A stretch of 7,970 bases of DNA from contig URQL01000075.1 of the NCBI GenBank assembly GCA_900550005.1, positions 1-7,970 of the forward strand, given 5' to 3'. The notes under the pieces were generated by a model that was not told the DNA's origin, searched no databases, and was given only the letters and a program-made list of their open reading frames with translations. This document shows positions 1 to 7,133 of this stretch, piece after piece. A program made the translations under genes and the position numbers. The DNA comes from an uncultured Erysipelotrichaceae bacterium (GTDB lineage: Bacteria > Bacillota_I > Bacilli_A > Erysipelotrichales > Coprobacillaceae). Each line of letters opens with the position of its first letter. Position 1 is the first letter of the stretch.

Positions 1-43
1 TCTGACTCTACTTGTGGGAGTTCGATTCTCTCATCCCCAACCA
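1..43 (+). tRNA. tRNA-Gln(CUG), 3' part only (cut by window edge)
   Basis: The T-arm is clear: stem GGGAG (16-20), loop TTCGATT (21-27), stem CTCTC (28-32). It is followed by acceptor strand ATCCCCA (33-39), A73 (40) and an encoded CCA (41-43). Counting back with a 4-nt variable loop (12-15) gives anticodon-stem strand TCTAC (7-11) and loop bases T33, CTG (2-4), A37, C38, which is the Gln(CUG) pattern. The implied first base U1 pairing with A72 is also typical of tRNA-Gln. A 5-nt variable loop would instead read Arg(UCU), but with G37, which is unusual for an ANN-decoding tRNA. The 5' half is outside the window, so the isotype is likely rather than certain. Confidence 0.75.
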
Positions 44-46
44 AAA

Positions 47-76
47 ACCACCTGATGAAGATCAGGTGGTTTTTTT
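47..76 (+). terminator. intrinsic terminator of the tRNA transcript
   Basis: A perfect 10-bp stem (ACCACCTGAT at 47-56 with ATCAGGTGGT at 61-70), a GAAG loop and a run of T (70-76) form a textbook rho-independent terminator. It starts 3 nt after the CCA end. Confidence 0.92.
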
Positions 77-217
77 GCTTTTCTCTATGAAAAAGAACAT
101 GAACGTATTTTACACATTGTCGATCAATTGATTGAGCGTGTTGGTAAAGAAAATGTCGAAAAAACACTCGATCTTTTTAGATTGATTGCTCAGATTGCAA
201 AAGAAGAAATTTGTTAG
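77..217 (+). pseudogene. probable C-terminal relic of a MarR-type regulator
   Basis: An open frame runs into a TAG at 215-217 with no usable start codon or ribosome site. From 86 it encodes 43 residues beginning YEKEHERILHIVDQLI and ending RLIAQIAKEEIC. This is an acidic/basic amphipathic helical stretch of the kind that closes MarR-family proteins (the helical dimerisation end). Upstream the frame runs directly into the T-run of the tRNA terminator, so the DNA-binding domain is gone. The likeliest history is a deletion that joined the tail of a regulator gene to the tRNA terminator. MarR-type genes often sit next to hydrolase or transporter genes they control, which fits the hydrolase that follows. 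The family call rests on the helix pattern only; a random open frame is the alternative. Confidence 0.5.
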
Positions 218-226
218 TGTTATGAT
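218..226 (+). promoter_or_regulatory. possible extended -10 promoter for the hydrolase gene
   Basis: TGTTATGAT fits an extended -10 element (TGn then TATGAT at 221-226) and starts just after the stop of the MarR-like relic. No good -35 sits at 17 nt; TTGCAA (195-200) is 20 nt away. A start near 233 would give a leader of about 70 nt. The rest of 227-300 holds only the ribosome site AGGAAG (286-291 region). The assignment is weak. Confidence 0.3.
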
Positions 227-300
227 GAAATGACTATAGCAATTTTCACTCAGCACAAATCGTAAATATTGATGAGAGTAGGAAAAGGAAGTATGGGGAA

Positions 301-1254
301 ATGTTAAAAAAGAAAAAATTTTGGATAGGTTTTATTTTATCTATTGTAGTAGTTGTTATTTTGGGATTAGGGTTTGCAGGAAATTATCTTGTTAATTATG
401 CTTTGGTAGTCGATGAAAATGGTAACATCGGGTCGATGAATGGAGAAACTTATCAAGGGCATCAAGATACTGAAGCACAAGAGTATTATGATAATTGGAT
501 AAAAGATCAAAAAATTAACGAATGGACAATAAAAAATGATGAAGGCAATCAGTTATGGGCACAAATTTATGAGCCTAAACAATCTTCAAATATCTATGTT
601 TTGGCAGTTCATGGTTACACAGTAGATCACCGAGATATAGCACCGGCTATTGTTCCTTTTGTAGAAAAAGGTTGGAATGTAATAGCTATTGATCAACGTG
701 GCAGAGGAAATAGTGAAGGTAATTTATTGACGATGGGGTTTCATGAAAAAGACGATGTATTACTTTGGGCAAAATATATTTGTCAACAAGATCCAAATGC
801 ACAAATTGTTTTATATGGTGAATCTATGGGAGCAGCAACTATTATGATGGCTGCTGGGGAAACTGATTTGCCAAAGCAAGTCGTTGCAGTTGTTGAGGAC
901 TGTGGCTATACAAGTGCTTATGATATGTTTAAAGACCAATTAAAAGAGAGATTTGGATTACCGGAGTTTCCGTTCTTGCCGGCTGCTTCATTGGTAGGAC
1001 AATTCCGTTTTGGATTTGATTTTTATGATGCAAATGTAGAAACACAATTACAAAAAGCAAAATTGCCAATCTTATTTATCCATGGTGGCGACGATGATTA
1101 TGTACCAACGTATATGGGGAAAACGTTGTATGAAAATTATCAAAATGAAAAAGAACTTTTAATTATTGATGGAGCCGGACATGGACAAAGTTCTGATGTC
1201 AATCCTGAAAAGTATTATCAAACCATTTTTGATTTCTTGAAAAAATATATGTAG
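301..1254 (+). CDS. membrane-anchored alpha/beta-hydrolase (serine hydrolase, S33/Hydrolase_4-like)
   Basis: A serine hydrolase of unknown ester, amide or peptide substrate. The first residues are Lys-rich (MLKKKK) and followed by a hydrophobic helix (about 7-31), so the protein is probably anchored in the membrane with its catalytic domain outside. Landmarks of the alpha/beta-hydrolase fold appear in order: oxyanion-hole HG (104-105) in LAVHGYTVDHRD, DQRGRGNSEG (131-140), nucleophile elbow GESMG with Ser175, HGGDDDYVP with the likely acid Asp265, and GAGHG with His294. The triad Ser-Asp-His is therefore complete. At 317 aa the length is normal for this group, which includes B. subtilis YqkD-like proteins. 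The start is supported by AGGAAG about 9 nt upstream; an ATG at 293 is out of frame and closes at once. The amidase gene follows after 62 nt without a terminator, so the two probably form an operon. Confidence 0.9.
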   Translation: MLKKKKFWIGFILSIVVVVILGLGFAGNYLVNYALVVDENGNIGSMNGETYQGHQDTEAQEYYDNWIKDQKINEWTIKNDEGNQLWAQIYEPKQSSNIYVLAVHGYTVDHRDIAPAIVPFVEKGWNVIAIDQRGRGNSEGNLLTMGFHEKDDVLLWAKYICQQDPNAQIVLYGESMGAATIMMAAGETDLPKQVVAVVEDCGYTSAYDMFKDQLKERFGLPEFPFLPAASLVGQFRFGFDFYDANVETQLQKAKLPILFIHGGDDDYVPTYMGKTLYENYQNEKELLIIDGAGHGQSSDVNPEKYYQTIFDFLKKYM

Positions 1255-1266
1255 GGGATAAATGAT

Positions 1267-1314
1267 TTGTCTTTCAATCTTTTGAATGATTATTTTATAT
1301 AATATAAGGAGAAG
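1267..1314 (+). promoter_or_regulatory. intergenic stretch with possible weak promoter and strong ribosome site
   Basis: AAGGAGAA (1306-1313) is a near-perfect Shine-Dalgarno site and fixes the ATG at 1317. TTGTCT (1267-1272) and TATTTT (1291-1296), 18 nt apart, could form a weak internal promoter. The region also has a short TTCAA/TTGAA hairpin (1273-1286) and the direct repeat AATGATT (1261-1267 and 1286-1292). The ribosome site is sure; the promoter is a guess. Confidence 0.4.
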
Positions 1315-1316
1315 TT

Positions 1317-2396
1317 ATGAATAAGAAAGTAAAAAAAATATTAAAAATAACAATTATATCAATTGTCAGTTTTGCAACAATCGTTTGTATAGTATCTTAT
1401 GCAATGTTTCACAATGAAATTTCAACAATTCACTCAATTAAAAAATTAGATGATTATCCATTATATACAATGGAATATCAAGGAGATTATGGTTTAGATG
1501 AGTTTTTAGCTCAAGGTGGTGCTTCAAGTGATTCAGAATTAGTTTCATTTGTTGTTAAAAGATTGATGAAAGGTTTACCTATTGAAATCAATATTCCAAG
1601 TTTAGGCTGTTCGACATTTACGGCAGTTACTCCAGAAAACGAACAATTATTCGGACGTAATTTTGATTTAAGTTATTCACCGGGTATGATGGTACGTACA
1701 AAGTCAGATCAAGGCTATGAATCGGTTTCGATGGTTAACTTAGGATTTATCGGATATGGTGAGGATAAATTACCGGATAGTTTTTTAAGCAGTATCACTA
1801 CATTAGCAGCACCTTATGCGCCATTAGATGGAATCAATGAGAAAGGCTTAAGTATAGGCGTATTGCTTATTCCAACAGAAGAAACAAATCAAACAACTGA
1901 TAAAGTAGATATTACCACAACAACTGCTATTCGTATGATTTTAGATAAATGTGCTACAGTTCAAGAAGCAATAGACTTATTATCACAATATGATATGCAT
2001 TCTAGTGCAAACAGTTGTTATCATTTTCATATTGCCGATGCACATGGAGATTCAGTAGTCGTAGAATACATCAATAATGAGATGAAATTAGTTGAACCTG
2101 ATGAAAAGTATCAAGCAGCTACAAATTTCTTATTAACTCCGGGTGATTATGATTTTGGACATGGTCAAGATCGATATGATACAATCATTTCCACACTTAA
2201 AGAAAATAATGGTGTGTTATCTGAAGAAAAAGCAATGAACTTACTTAAAGAAGTTTCTCAACAACCTCATCAAACAGACAGCGGTAGATCAAGTTCTACT
2301 CAATGGTCGGTTGTTTACAATAATACGCAACTGACCGCAACAATATCTATGGGTATGGATTATGAACATACTTATGAGATAAAATTATTTGAATAA
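1317..2396 (+). CDS. membrane-anchored Ntn cysteine hydrolase (choloylglycine hydrolase/penicillin acylase/C45-like linear amide C-N hydrolase)
   Basis: Predicted to cleave a linear amide bond, as bile-salt hydrolases, penicillin V acylases and acyl-CoA:6-APA acyltransferases do. The N-terminus is Lys-rich with one membrane helix (about 9-31), then a segment of about 65 residues, then the Ntn core. SLGCSTFTA places the candidate nucleophile at Cys98. Arg114 and Asp117 in FGRNFDLSY follow at +16 and +19, the spacing of Cys2, Arg18 and Asp21 in the choloylglycine hydrolase family. GINEKGLSIG (172-181), AATNF (258-262) and Arg324 in GRSSSTQWSVVYN (+226, like Arg228) complete the family pattern. 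Since the nucleophile must be N-terminal to work, cleavage between Gly97 and Cys98 is expected, which would free the core from its membrane propeptide. The gene is the last of the plus-strand pair. The substrate cannot be told; bile salts are only one option. Confidence 0.87.
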   Translation: MNKKVKKILKITIISIVSFATIVCIVSYAMFHNEISTIHSIKKLDDYPLYTMEYQGDYGLDEFLAQGGASSDSELVSFVVKRLMKGLPIEINIPSLGCSTFTAVTPENEQLFGRNFDLSYSPGMMVRTKSDQGYESVSMVNLGFIGYGEDKLPDSFLSSITTLAAPYAPLDGINEKGLSIGVLLIPTEETNQTTDKVDITTTTAIRMILDKCATVQEAIDLLSQYDMHSSANSCYHFHIADAHGDSVVVEYINNEMKLVEPDEKYQAATNFLLTPGDYDFGHGQDRYDTIISTLKENNGVLSEEKAMNLLKEVSQQPHQTDSGRSSSTQWSVVYNNTQLTATISMGMDYEHTYEIKLFE

Positions 2397-2427
2397 AGGA
2401 AAATATGTCGCATTTGTTTGTATTTAG

Positions 2428-2468
2428 ACTATATCTAATCTGATTATCAGGTGATGATATAGTTTTTT
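2428..2468 (+). terminator. intrinsic terminator after the amidase gene
   Basis: ACTATATC (2428-2435) pairs with GATATAGT (2456-2463), an inner CTGA/TCAG helix (2440-2450) closes the top, and T2463-T2468 follow. The stem is AT-rich but the layout, 31 nt after the stop codon, fits a rho-independent terminator. Confidence 0.75.
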
Positions 2469-2486
2469 CTTATGATAAAAATATAA

Positions 2487-2856
2487 ATGCTCTTTATGGG
2501 TACAGCGTTTAAAAGTAATAAAAGTGATATTATAACAAATGAAAAGGTCTTAAATAATCCTTTTACCTTGGCTTTCTAATTGGTTTATTCAATGATTATT
2601 CCATTCAATCCAATAAAGAATATGGTAATGGTCGATTTGATATTCAAATCCAATCTGAAACCATTTTGGTGCTTTATTACAAATTGAATGCAAACATTCA
2701 GCACGTTTAAATGATTTAATCATTGATGCCAAAGAATGGATCAATCAAATTATCAAAAATAACTATTTAGAAGACCCTAACTTAGCTATCTATGAAAATA
2801 AAATTGCTTATAGTATTGCCTTTTATAAAAAGCAATGTTATATCTTAAAACTTTAA
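2487..2856 (+). pseudogene. frameshifted C-terminal relic of an AAA-ATPase-like/PD-(D/E)XK nuclease superfamily protein (DUF1703 type)
   Basis: This gene-free-looking stretch holds the tail of a broken gene spread over three frames. From 2561 one frame reads FYLGFLIGLFNDYSIQSNKE and then YGNGRFDIQIQ, the SNxExGxGRxD signature of the family, with the first acidic residue of the nuclease fold. It meets a stop at 2708. From about 2668 the next frame reads GALLQIECKHSARLND, with the ExK half of the active site (ECK), and ends IAYSIAFYKKQCYILKL before TAA (2854-2856). The YGIAF-like ending is also typical. A third frame, 2487-2579 (30 codons from an ATG), reads into the same region and may be the preceding part. 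The N-terminal ATPase part is missing and there is no ribosome site. These proteins often occur in many copies per genome in gut anaerobes. Family assignment is from memory of the motif. Confidence 0.72.
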
Positions 2857-2858
2857 AA

Positions 2859-2873
2859 GAGCCTCGTCGGCTC
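2859..2873 (-). terminator. hairpin terminator ending the ABC operon (possibly two-way)
   Basis: GAGCC (2859-2863) and GGCTC (2869-2873) form a GC-rich stem with a 5-nt loop, 2 nt beyond the minus-strand stop codon. On the minus strand it is followed by TTTT, with flanking A and T runs that can lengthen the stem by about 3 pairs. On the plus strand the T-run (CTTTATTTT) is broken, so it may also stop readthrough from the left. Confidence 0.72.
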
Positions 2874-2875
2874 CT

Positions 2876-4621
2876 TTATTTTCTAAGTACATCAATAATA
2901 CTTTCTTTTTGTATTTTAAAAATAGATATTAAAGTCGGAAACATCATTGATATAAAGCTTATTAATATCATTTCAATATATATCCAACTTAAATTAAATT
3001 TGAGTGAAATAGACATCCACCATTTAATAAATAGGCAGTCTATTTCATACCACATTGTAGTTAAAATGATAAGGATTAAAATAAGAATTAAACTTTCTAG
3101 CAACATTAAACTAGATATATTGGTATTTGTTAAACCATTGACTTTAAGTAAAGTATACTCTAGTTTTCTTTCTTCATTTTGTTTGACAAGAACAACAGTA
3201 AAGAAACTAAATGAAATTACAAAAATAACAATGGAAAACAACATTCCTATACGAGCAGTTAACTGCATATCTTGATCACTTTGATATAAATCATAAGCAA
3301 TACTTTTGATCACAGGAAAATCGAGTTGATTTATAACATTACGAATTGTTTTGATATCTTTTACTTGGATCATTAATTGATTTGAAGGAAGTGTAAAATA
3401 AGTAGGATCTACATAAATACAATCTGTAATTTCAAGAAAACTATCTTGATAACTTAAATCATAAGTTGCTTGAATAGGTAAAAGGATTTCTTGATCTTCA
3501 ATAAGAAGTGATAAAGATTTAGGATAGTTTAACTTGCGATACAAATCTTCGCTAATATAAATACCTGTAGAACTCACAGAAGTAACTTCATGCTGTTTTA
3601 ATCTTTGTTTGTCATGAAAACTTACCACTGAATAATATTGATCACCAATTTGTATTAATGTTTGGTGAAAATAATTCACACTTTCTATATCTGAATAACT
3701 CATTAATGAATGAATTTGTTCATCAGAAATAATTTCATTATTTTGCACATAAATTTCTTTAGATAGAATAGAATTGTACAAATCATCTTGATATTGAATA
3801 TACCCATCTTTTAAATTAAAAGTCAGCAAAACAAAACCTATGGTAAAACTACTAAATAAAGTAAGCAATGCAAAGAAAAGATAGTAACTTTTAAAACGAC
3901 GATATAAATATCGAACATAAAAAGCAAAAGAAAGTTTTTGAATGGATAAACGTTGTTTTTCTTGAACAGAATGAAAAACAGATTCAATATGATGATCCTT
4001 TATTTCATAAACTTTATCACATAAAGCAAGTATTTCTTTAAAATGTGTTACTAAAACTACTGTCATTTGTCTTTCTTGAACTAATTCTTTTAATATCTCC
4101 ATTAAATGAAGTTGGTTTTGTTTATCTAAATGACTTGTAGGTTCATCTAACAATAATAACTCTGGCTCTTTAACTAAAGTTAAAGCTAAAGCAAGTCTTT
4201 GCTTCTGTCCTCCACTTAACTGATCTACTGATTTTTCTAAAGAAATATCCAATCTAACGAGTTCTAATAGATGTTGTATTTGTTGTAATGTACTTGCTTT
4301 TCCTACAAGATCAAACATCGTTTCAAAGGTTTCTTGAACATTTTTACCTTTCAACATTAAATAATCTTGAAATACATATCCTATTTTATATCGACGATAA
4401 TAAGCTTTTTGTTCACTATTTTTTAAATCAATTTGATAACCATTAAAATCATATTCAAATTGATTATGATCTAACAAGCCTAGTGAATACAATAATGTCG
4501 TCTTCCCAGATCCATTAGCTCCTGTTATTGCATTAATTGTTCCTTTTTCAAACTCTAAATGACATGTATCTAATAAATCAACGGGTTCTTTTAAAGCAAT
4601 ATTTCTAATCTGAATGGTCAT
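2876..4621 (-). CDS. MacB-like ABC transporter, fused ATPase and FtsX-type permease (second subunit)
   Basis: A half-transporter of 581 aa. The N-terminal ATPase (about 1-220) has Walker A GANGSGKT (34-41), Q-loop Gln85, signature LSGGQ (135-139), Walker B LLLLDE (155-160), D-loop SHLD (163-166) and His193, so it looks catalytically complete. A membrane helix (about 247-268), an outside domain of about 185 residues and three helices (about 457-479, 503-525, 547-568) follow, the 1+3 layout of the MacB/FtsX group. NEERKLEYTLLKVNGLTNTNI (482-502 region) is the usual cytoplasmic coupling stretch after helix 2. The start overlaps the end of the upstream ABC gene by 17 nt, and AGAAGA stands 4 nt before the ATG, which suggests translational coupling and equal amounts of both subunits. 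It probably pairs with that protein as a heterodimer. Substrate unknown: such systems export peptides or antibiotics, or act as mechanical signal transducers. Confidence 0.9.
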   Translation of the reverse strand: MTIQIRNIALKEPVDLLDTCHLEFEKGTINAITGANGSGKTTLLYSLGLLDHNQFEYDFNGYQIDLKNSEQKAYYRRYKIGYVFQDYLMLKGKNVQETFETMFDLVGKASTLQQIQHLLELVRLDISLEKSVDQLSGGQKQRLALALTLVKEPELLLLDEPTSHLDKQNQLHLMEILKELVQERQMTVVLVTHFKEILALCDKVYEIKDHHIESVFHSVQEKQRLSIQKLSFAFYVRYLYRRFKSYYLFFALLTLFSSFTIGFVLLTFNLKDGYIQYQDDLYNSILSKEIYVQNNEIISDEQIHSLMSYSDIESVNYFHQTLIQIGDQYYSVVSFHDKQRLKQHEVTSVSSTGIYISEDLYRKLNYPKSLSLLIEDQEILLPIQATYDLSYQDSFLEITDCIYVDPTYFTLPSNQLMIQVKDIKTIRNVINQLDFPVIKSIAYDLYQSDQDMQLTARIGMLFSIVIFVISFSFFTVVLVKQNEERKLEYTLLKVNGLTNTNISSLMLLESLILILILIILTTMWYEIDCLFIKWWMSISLKFNLSWIYIEMILISFISMMFPTLISIFKIQKESIIDVLRK

Positions 4622-6761
4622 GTAATCTTCTTCGATCCATTAATAAAATGACTAAAATAGAAAGAACCACAGTGATTAAAATACTTTTATTTAAAGCTTG
4701 TCTATATCCCATTGCTTTAACAATTAAGCCATAATAGATAGCTACTTTATATCCAGTGAAAATAAATAGACATAACATTAAAGCTAAAATGATCCAACTA
4801 AGTAGAGTAGAAGTAAAACCTGTATGAACAATTTGCTTTTTACTCATACCCATTTGTTTTAAAGTAGCTTGTTCTTGAAGAATAGCTTTTTTATTCATTA
4901 AAGAATAAAGAACACTTAAAACAATAATAACAACAAAAACAATCCCCGTATAAACATTCATTAATTTTTCTTTACTTGTATAAAGTTCTTTTGCTTGGTC
5001 AAATGTAGCTACGGTGTTATTAAGTTCTAGTTTTTGATTAAAATCTTGTAAATGCGTTTTGAAATCATTTAAGTTTGTTCCTTCTTTAGTATACACATAG
5101 ATCATACTTGTATGATAAGGTGTAAGTGTCACTGTAGCTGTTTCCTCTTCTGATAAACTTTCTTGTAAATTTTTTAAGAAAGCTTCTTGATACCCTTGTT
5201 TTTCTAAATCAGATAGATTACTTTCTTTACTAAAAGTGACAGATTCAGGTAAAGTAATGGGTGTATTCACTTCTTGATAAATTTCTTCAATTTGTTTAGG
5301 ATCTAAGAAATATTCTGCATTAGAAGCCATTGATAATAAGCGATTGCTCACAACGCCTCGAATCAAAAATGTTTTTTCTACCTTTTTATTTAACACTTTT
5401 GTATAAGGTGAATGGGATGTTTTTAAACGCGCTACAGGAACATTGAAAGTTAGAGTAATGCTCATTCCTTTTTTCAATTTATTCACACCAAATTGTTTAA
5501 ATAGATTTTCAACGATATAAATACCCTCTTGATCAACAAGTTCTACACATTTAGCATCTAAATTCATTTGCGTATAACTTGGAGCAATTAATCCATGATA
5601 AATAAAAGATTCTTTTCCTTTTCGTGTATCTTCTACTTGAATATCTTGATTTCCATCATGAATTGTATAATCAAATATCGTTTCATCATTTATTTGACCA
5701 TAATCATATTCAGCTATATCAAAAGAATCATCACTATCTTGAATAAAGCAATTTACATCATAATAATAATTAAATCGAGATAAAGCATTATAATCTTCTA
5801 ATCCATCTACTTCTGCAAGTTGACTTACTTTTTCCTTTAATTCACTTGGAAATTCTGGATCAATTTGATCATAAAATGAATTCTTATCATTACTATAATT
5901 AATGTAGTTATTATTCACATCATTAAAAGAATTAAATAGCTTGAAATGATTTGTATATTGTTTTGCACCATGGATACCAATTGCAACAAAGGTTAAAGCA
6001 ATACTAATAAAAACATAACGCATCAATTCTGTAAACTTATGCTTCTTTAGATAACTTGTAAACAAACTTTTTTCAATTTTAAAAGAACTTTTTATCTCTT
6101 TAGATCGAATCGTCAAAGGTTGTTTTTCATCTGCCTCTTTTACACATGCAATATGTTGATCTTTAATTTCATATATGACATCACTATAATCACGTACAAT
6201 GTCATCATGACTACTTAAAATAAGCATCTTATTTTCTTTAACCGCTAATTCTTTTAATAAATCTAAAATCATTACCTTACTTTCTTGATCTAAAGCAGCG
6301 GTGATTTCATCACATAACCAAATATCTGTTTCTTTAGCAAGAGCTAAAGCTAAAGCAAATTTTTGCTTTTGTCCTCCTGAAAGATTTGCTGGATAGCTAT
6401 TAGGATTTACATCTAAATTGACTTTGTCAAAAAGCTCTTCTGCTTTCTTAGAACTTCCTACTAAATCTAATTGCATCTGCAATTGTTTTTTTAAAGTCAT
6501 ATTATTAAGAAAGATTGGAGTTTGTTGAATCATAGAAATGTGGACTCTTGCGAACTCATTAATATCTTCAACTTCTTGATTATTTAAAAAATAACACCCT
6601 TTTCCAATCTTATACTTACCAGCTAAAACATGAAGAAGAGATGTTTTACCAGAACCACTTTCACCAAATAAAGTTGTTATTAAACCATTACTAAATTTCA
6701 TATTCTCCACAAAAACAACGGGTTGATCATATTGTATTTGTATATTTTTTAATTCAAGCAT
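4605..6761 (-). CDS. MacB-like ABC transporter, fused ATPase and FtsX-type permease (first subunit)
   Basis: The 718-aa partner of the next gene, with the same order of parts. The ATPase (about 1-215) shows Walker A GESGSGKT (33-40), Q-loop Gln79/80, signature LSGGQ (127-131), Walker B IWLCDE (147-152) followed by the D-loop AALD (155-158), and His185; all key residues are present. Helix 1 (about 247-265) leads into an outside domain of about 335 residues, far larger than in the partner. Helices 2-4 lie at about 602-622, 650-672 and 691-708. LKQMGMSKKQIV (634-645) is the FtsX-type coupling motif. The outside domain contains EKTFLIRGVVSN (462-473), typical of the MacB core fold, and two Cys (339, 405). 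The ribosome site AGAAGGGG (6773-6766) spans the stop of the upstream gene and stands 4 nt before ATG, so translation is probably coupled. The C-terminus is unusually basic and His-containing (DRRRLHDHSD). Confidence 0.9.
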   Translation of the reverse strand: MLELKNIQIQYDQPVVFVENMKFSNGLITTLFGESGSGKTSLLHVLAGKYKIGKGCYFLNNQEVEDINEFARVHISMIQQTPIFLNNMTLKKQLQMQLDLVGSSKKAEELFDKVNLDVNPNSYPANLSGGQKQKFALALALAKETDIWLCDEITAALDQESKVMILDLLKELAVKENKMLILSSHDDIVRDYSDVIYEIKDQHIACVKEADEKQPLTIRSKEIKSSFKIEKSLFTSYLKKHKFTELMRYVFISIALTFVAIGIHGAKQYTNHFKLFNSFNDVNNNYINYSNDKNSFYDQIDPEFPSELKEKVSQLAEVDGLEDYNALSRFNYYYDVNCFIQDSDDSFDIAEYDYGQINDETIFDYTIHDGNQDIQVEDTRKGKESFIYHGLIAPSYTQMNLDAKCVELVDQEGIYIVENLFKQFGVNKLKKGMSITLTFNVPVARLKTSHSPYTKVLNKKVEKTFLIRGVVSNRLLSMASNAEYFLDPKQIEEIYQEVNTPITLPESVTFSKESNLSDLEKQGYQEAFLKNLQESLSEEETATVTLTPYHTSMIYVYTKEGTNLNDFKTHLQDFNQKLELNNTVATFDQAKELYTSKEKLMNVYTGIVFVVIIVLSVLYSLMNKKAILQEQATLKQMGMSKKQIVHTGFTSTLLSWIILALMLCLFIFTGYKVAIYYGLIVKAMGYRQALNKSILITVVLSILVILLMDRRRLHDHSD

Positions 6762-6762
6762 A

Positions 6763-7104
6763 TTACCCCTTCTCTCTTGTATCTATCTGTATAACACCGT
6801 TATACACTTCATTATGTGGTCCTATTATTGTATAAGATCCTTGAATCGTATTTTCATCAATATAATCTACATTACCTTTTGTAACAAATGGTAAATTTGA
6901 AACATAACTATAGAATAATCCTTCTTGACTTGGATCTTCATAAACACGTAATGCACAAAAATACGCTGTTCCTTCAATATAACTATAACCTAAATAATAT
7001 TGATCAGTACTTGTATCTACACTGACTCTTCTTGTTCTAACTAAACCAAAAATAAGTATTCCAACAACAATACAAGCTACTCCAAGAAATCCTACCTTTT
7101 TCAT
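6763..7104 (-). CDS. small single-span membrane protein of unknown function
   Basis: I do not recognise the family. With the start at 7104 the protein has 113 aa: MKKVGFLG, a hydrophobic helix (about 3-22), RTRR, then about 88 residues rich in Tyr, Ser and beta-type segments, probably outside the cell. The start at 7104 is chosen because AGGTGG (7114-7109) stands 4 nt before it, the same spacing as in both ABC genes; the ATG at 7122 has no ribosome site and would add only MKVGGF. No lipobox is present around Cys12. The gene lies between the lipoprotein (29-nt gap) and the first ABC gene (1-nt gap), so it belongs to the transporter operon. It could be an accessory subunit that contacts the outside domains, or a substrate-binding or immunity-type factor. 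This role is inferred from position only. Confidence 0.75.
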   Translation of the reverse strand: MKKVGFLGVACIVVGILIFGLVRTRRVSVDTSTDQYYLGYSYIEGTAYFCALRVYEDPSQEGLFYSYVSNLPFVTKGNVDYIDENTIQGSYTIIGPHNEVYNGVIQIDTREKG

Positions 7105-7133
7105 AAAACCACCTACTTTCATTCACTATTTTA

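Noticed and set aside
1..43. Reading the partial tRNA as Arg(UCU)
   Set aside because: It needs a 5-nt variable loop and puts G at position 37, unusual for an A-starting codon; the Gln(CUG) reading gives normal A37, C38 and a U1-A72 pair. It cannot be fully excluded without the 5' half.
1..76. tRNA 3' end as an attachment site of an integrated element
   Set aside because: No second copy of the tRNA 3' sequence, no integrase and no phage or plasmid gene is visible in the window.
1298..1303. Perfect TATAAT before the amidase gene
   Set aside because: There is no -35 at 16-18 nt, and transcription from it would begin inside the Shine-Dalgarno site, so it is probably just AT-rich leader.
2835..3275. 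Open frame of 146 codons on the plus strand
   Set aside because: It lies almost wholly opposite the permease part of the second ABC gene, is rich in Ile/Leu/Lys with no recognisable motif, and has no ribosome site; it mirrors the hydrophobic coding of the other strand.
5595..5783. Open frame of 62 codons on the plus strand
   Set aside because: It is opposite the outside domain of the first ABC gene, is low-complexity Ile-rich, and has no ribosome site.
4182..6375. Similar bases around the ABC signature of both transporter genes (about 4182-4214 and 6345-6375)
   Set aside because: The likeness falls on the conserved LSGGQ-LALAL coding region and is explained by common ancestry of ABC ATPases, not by a separate repeat element.
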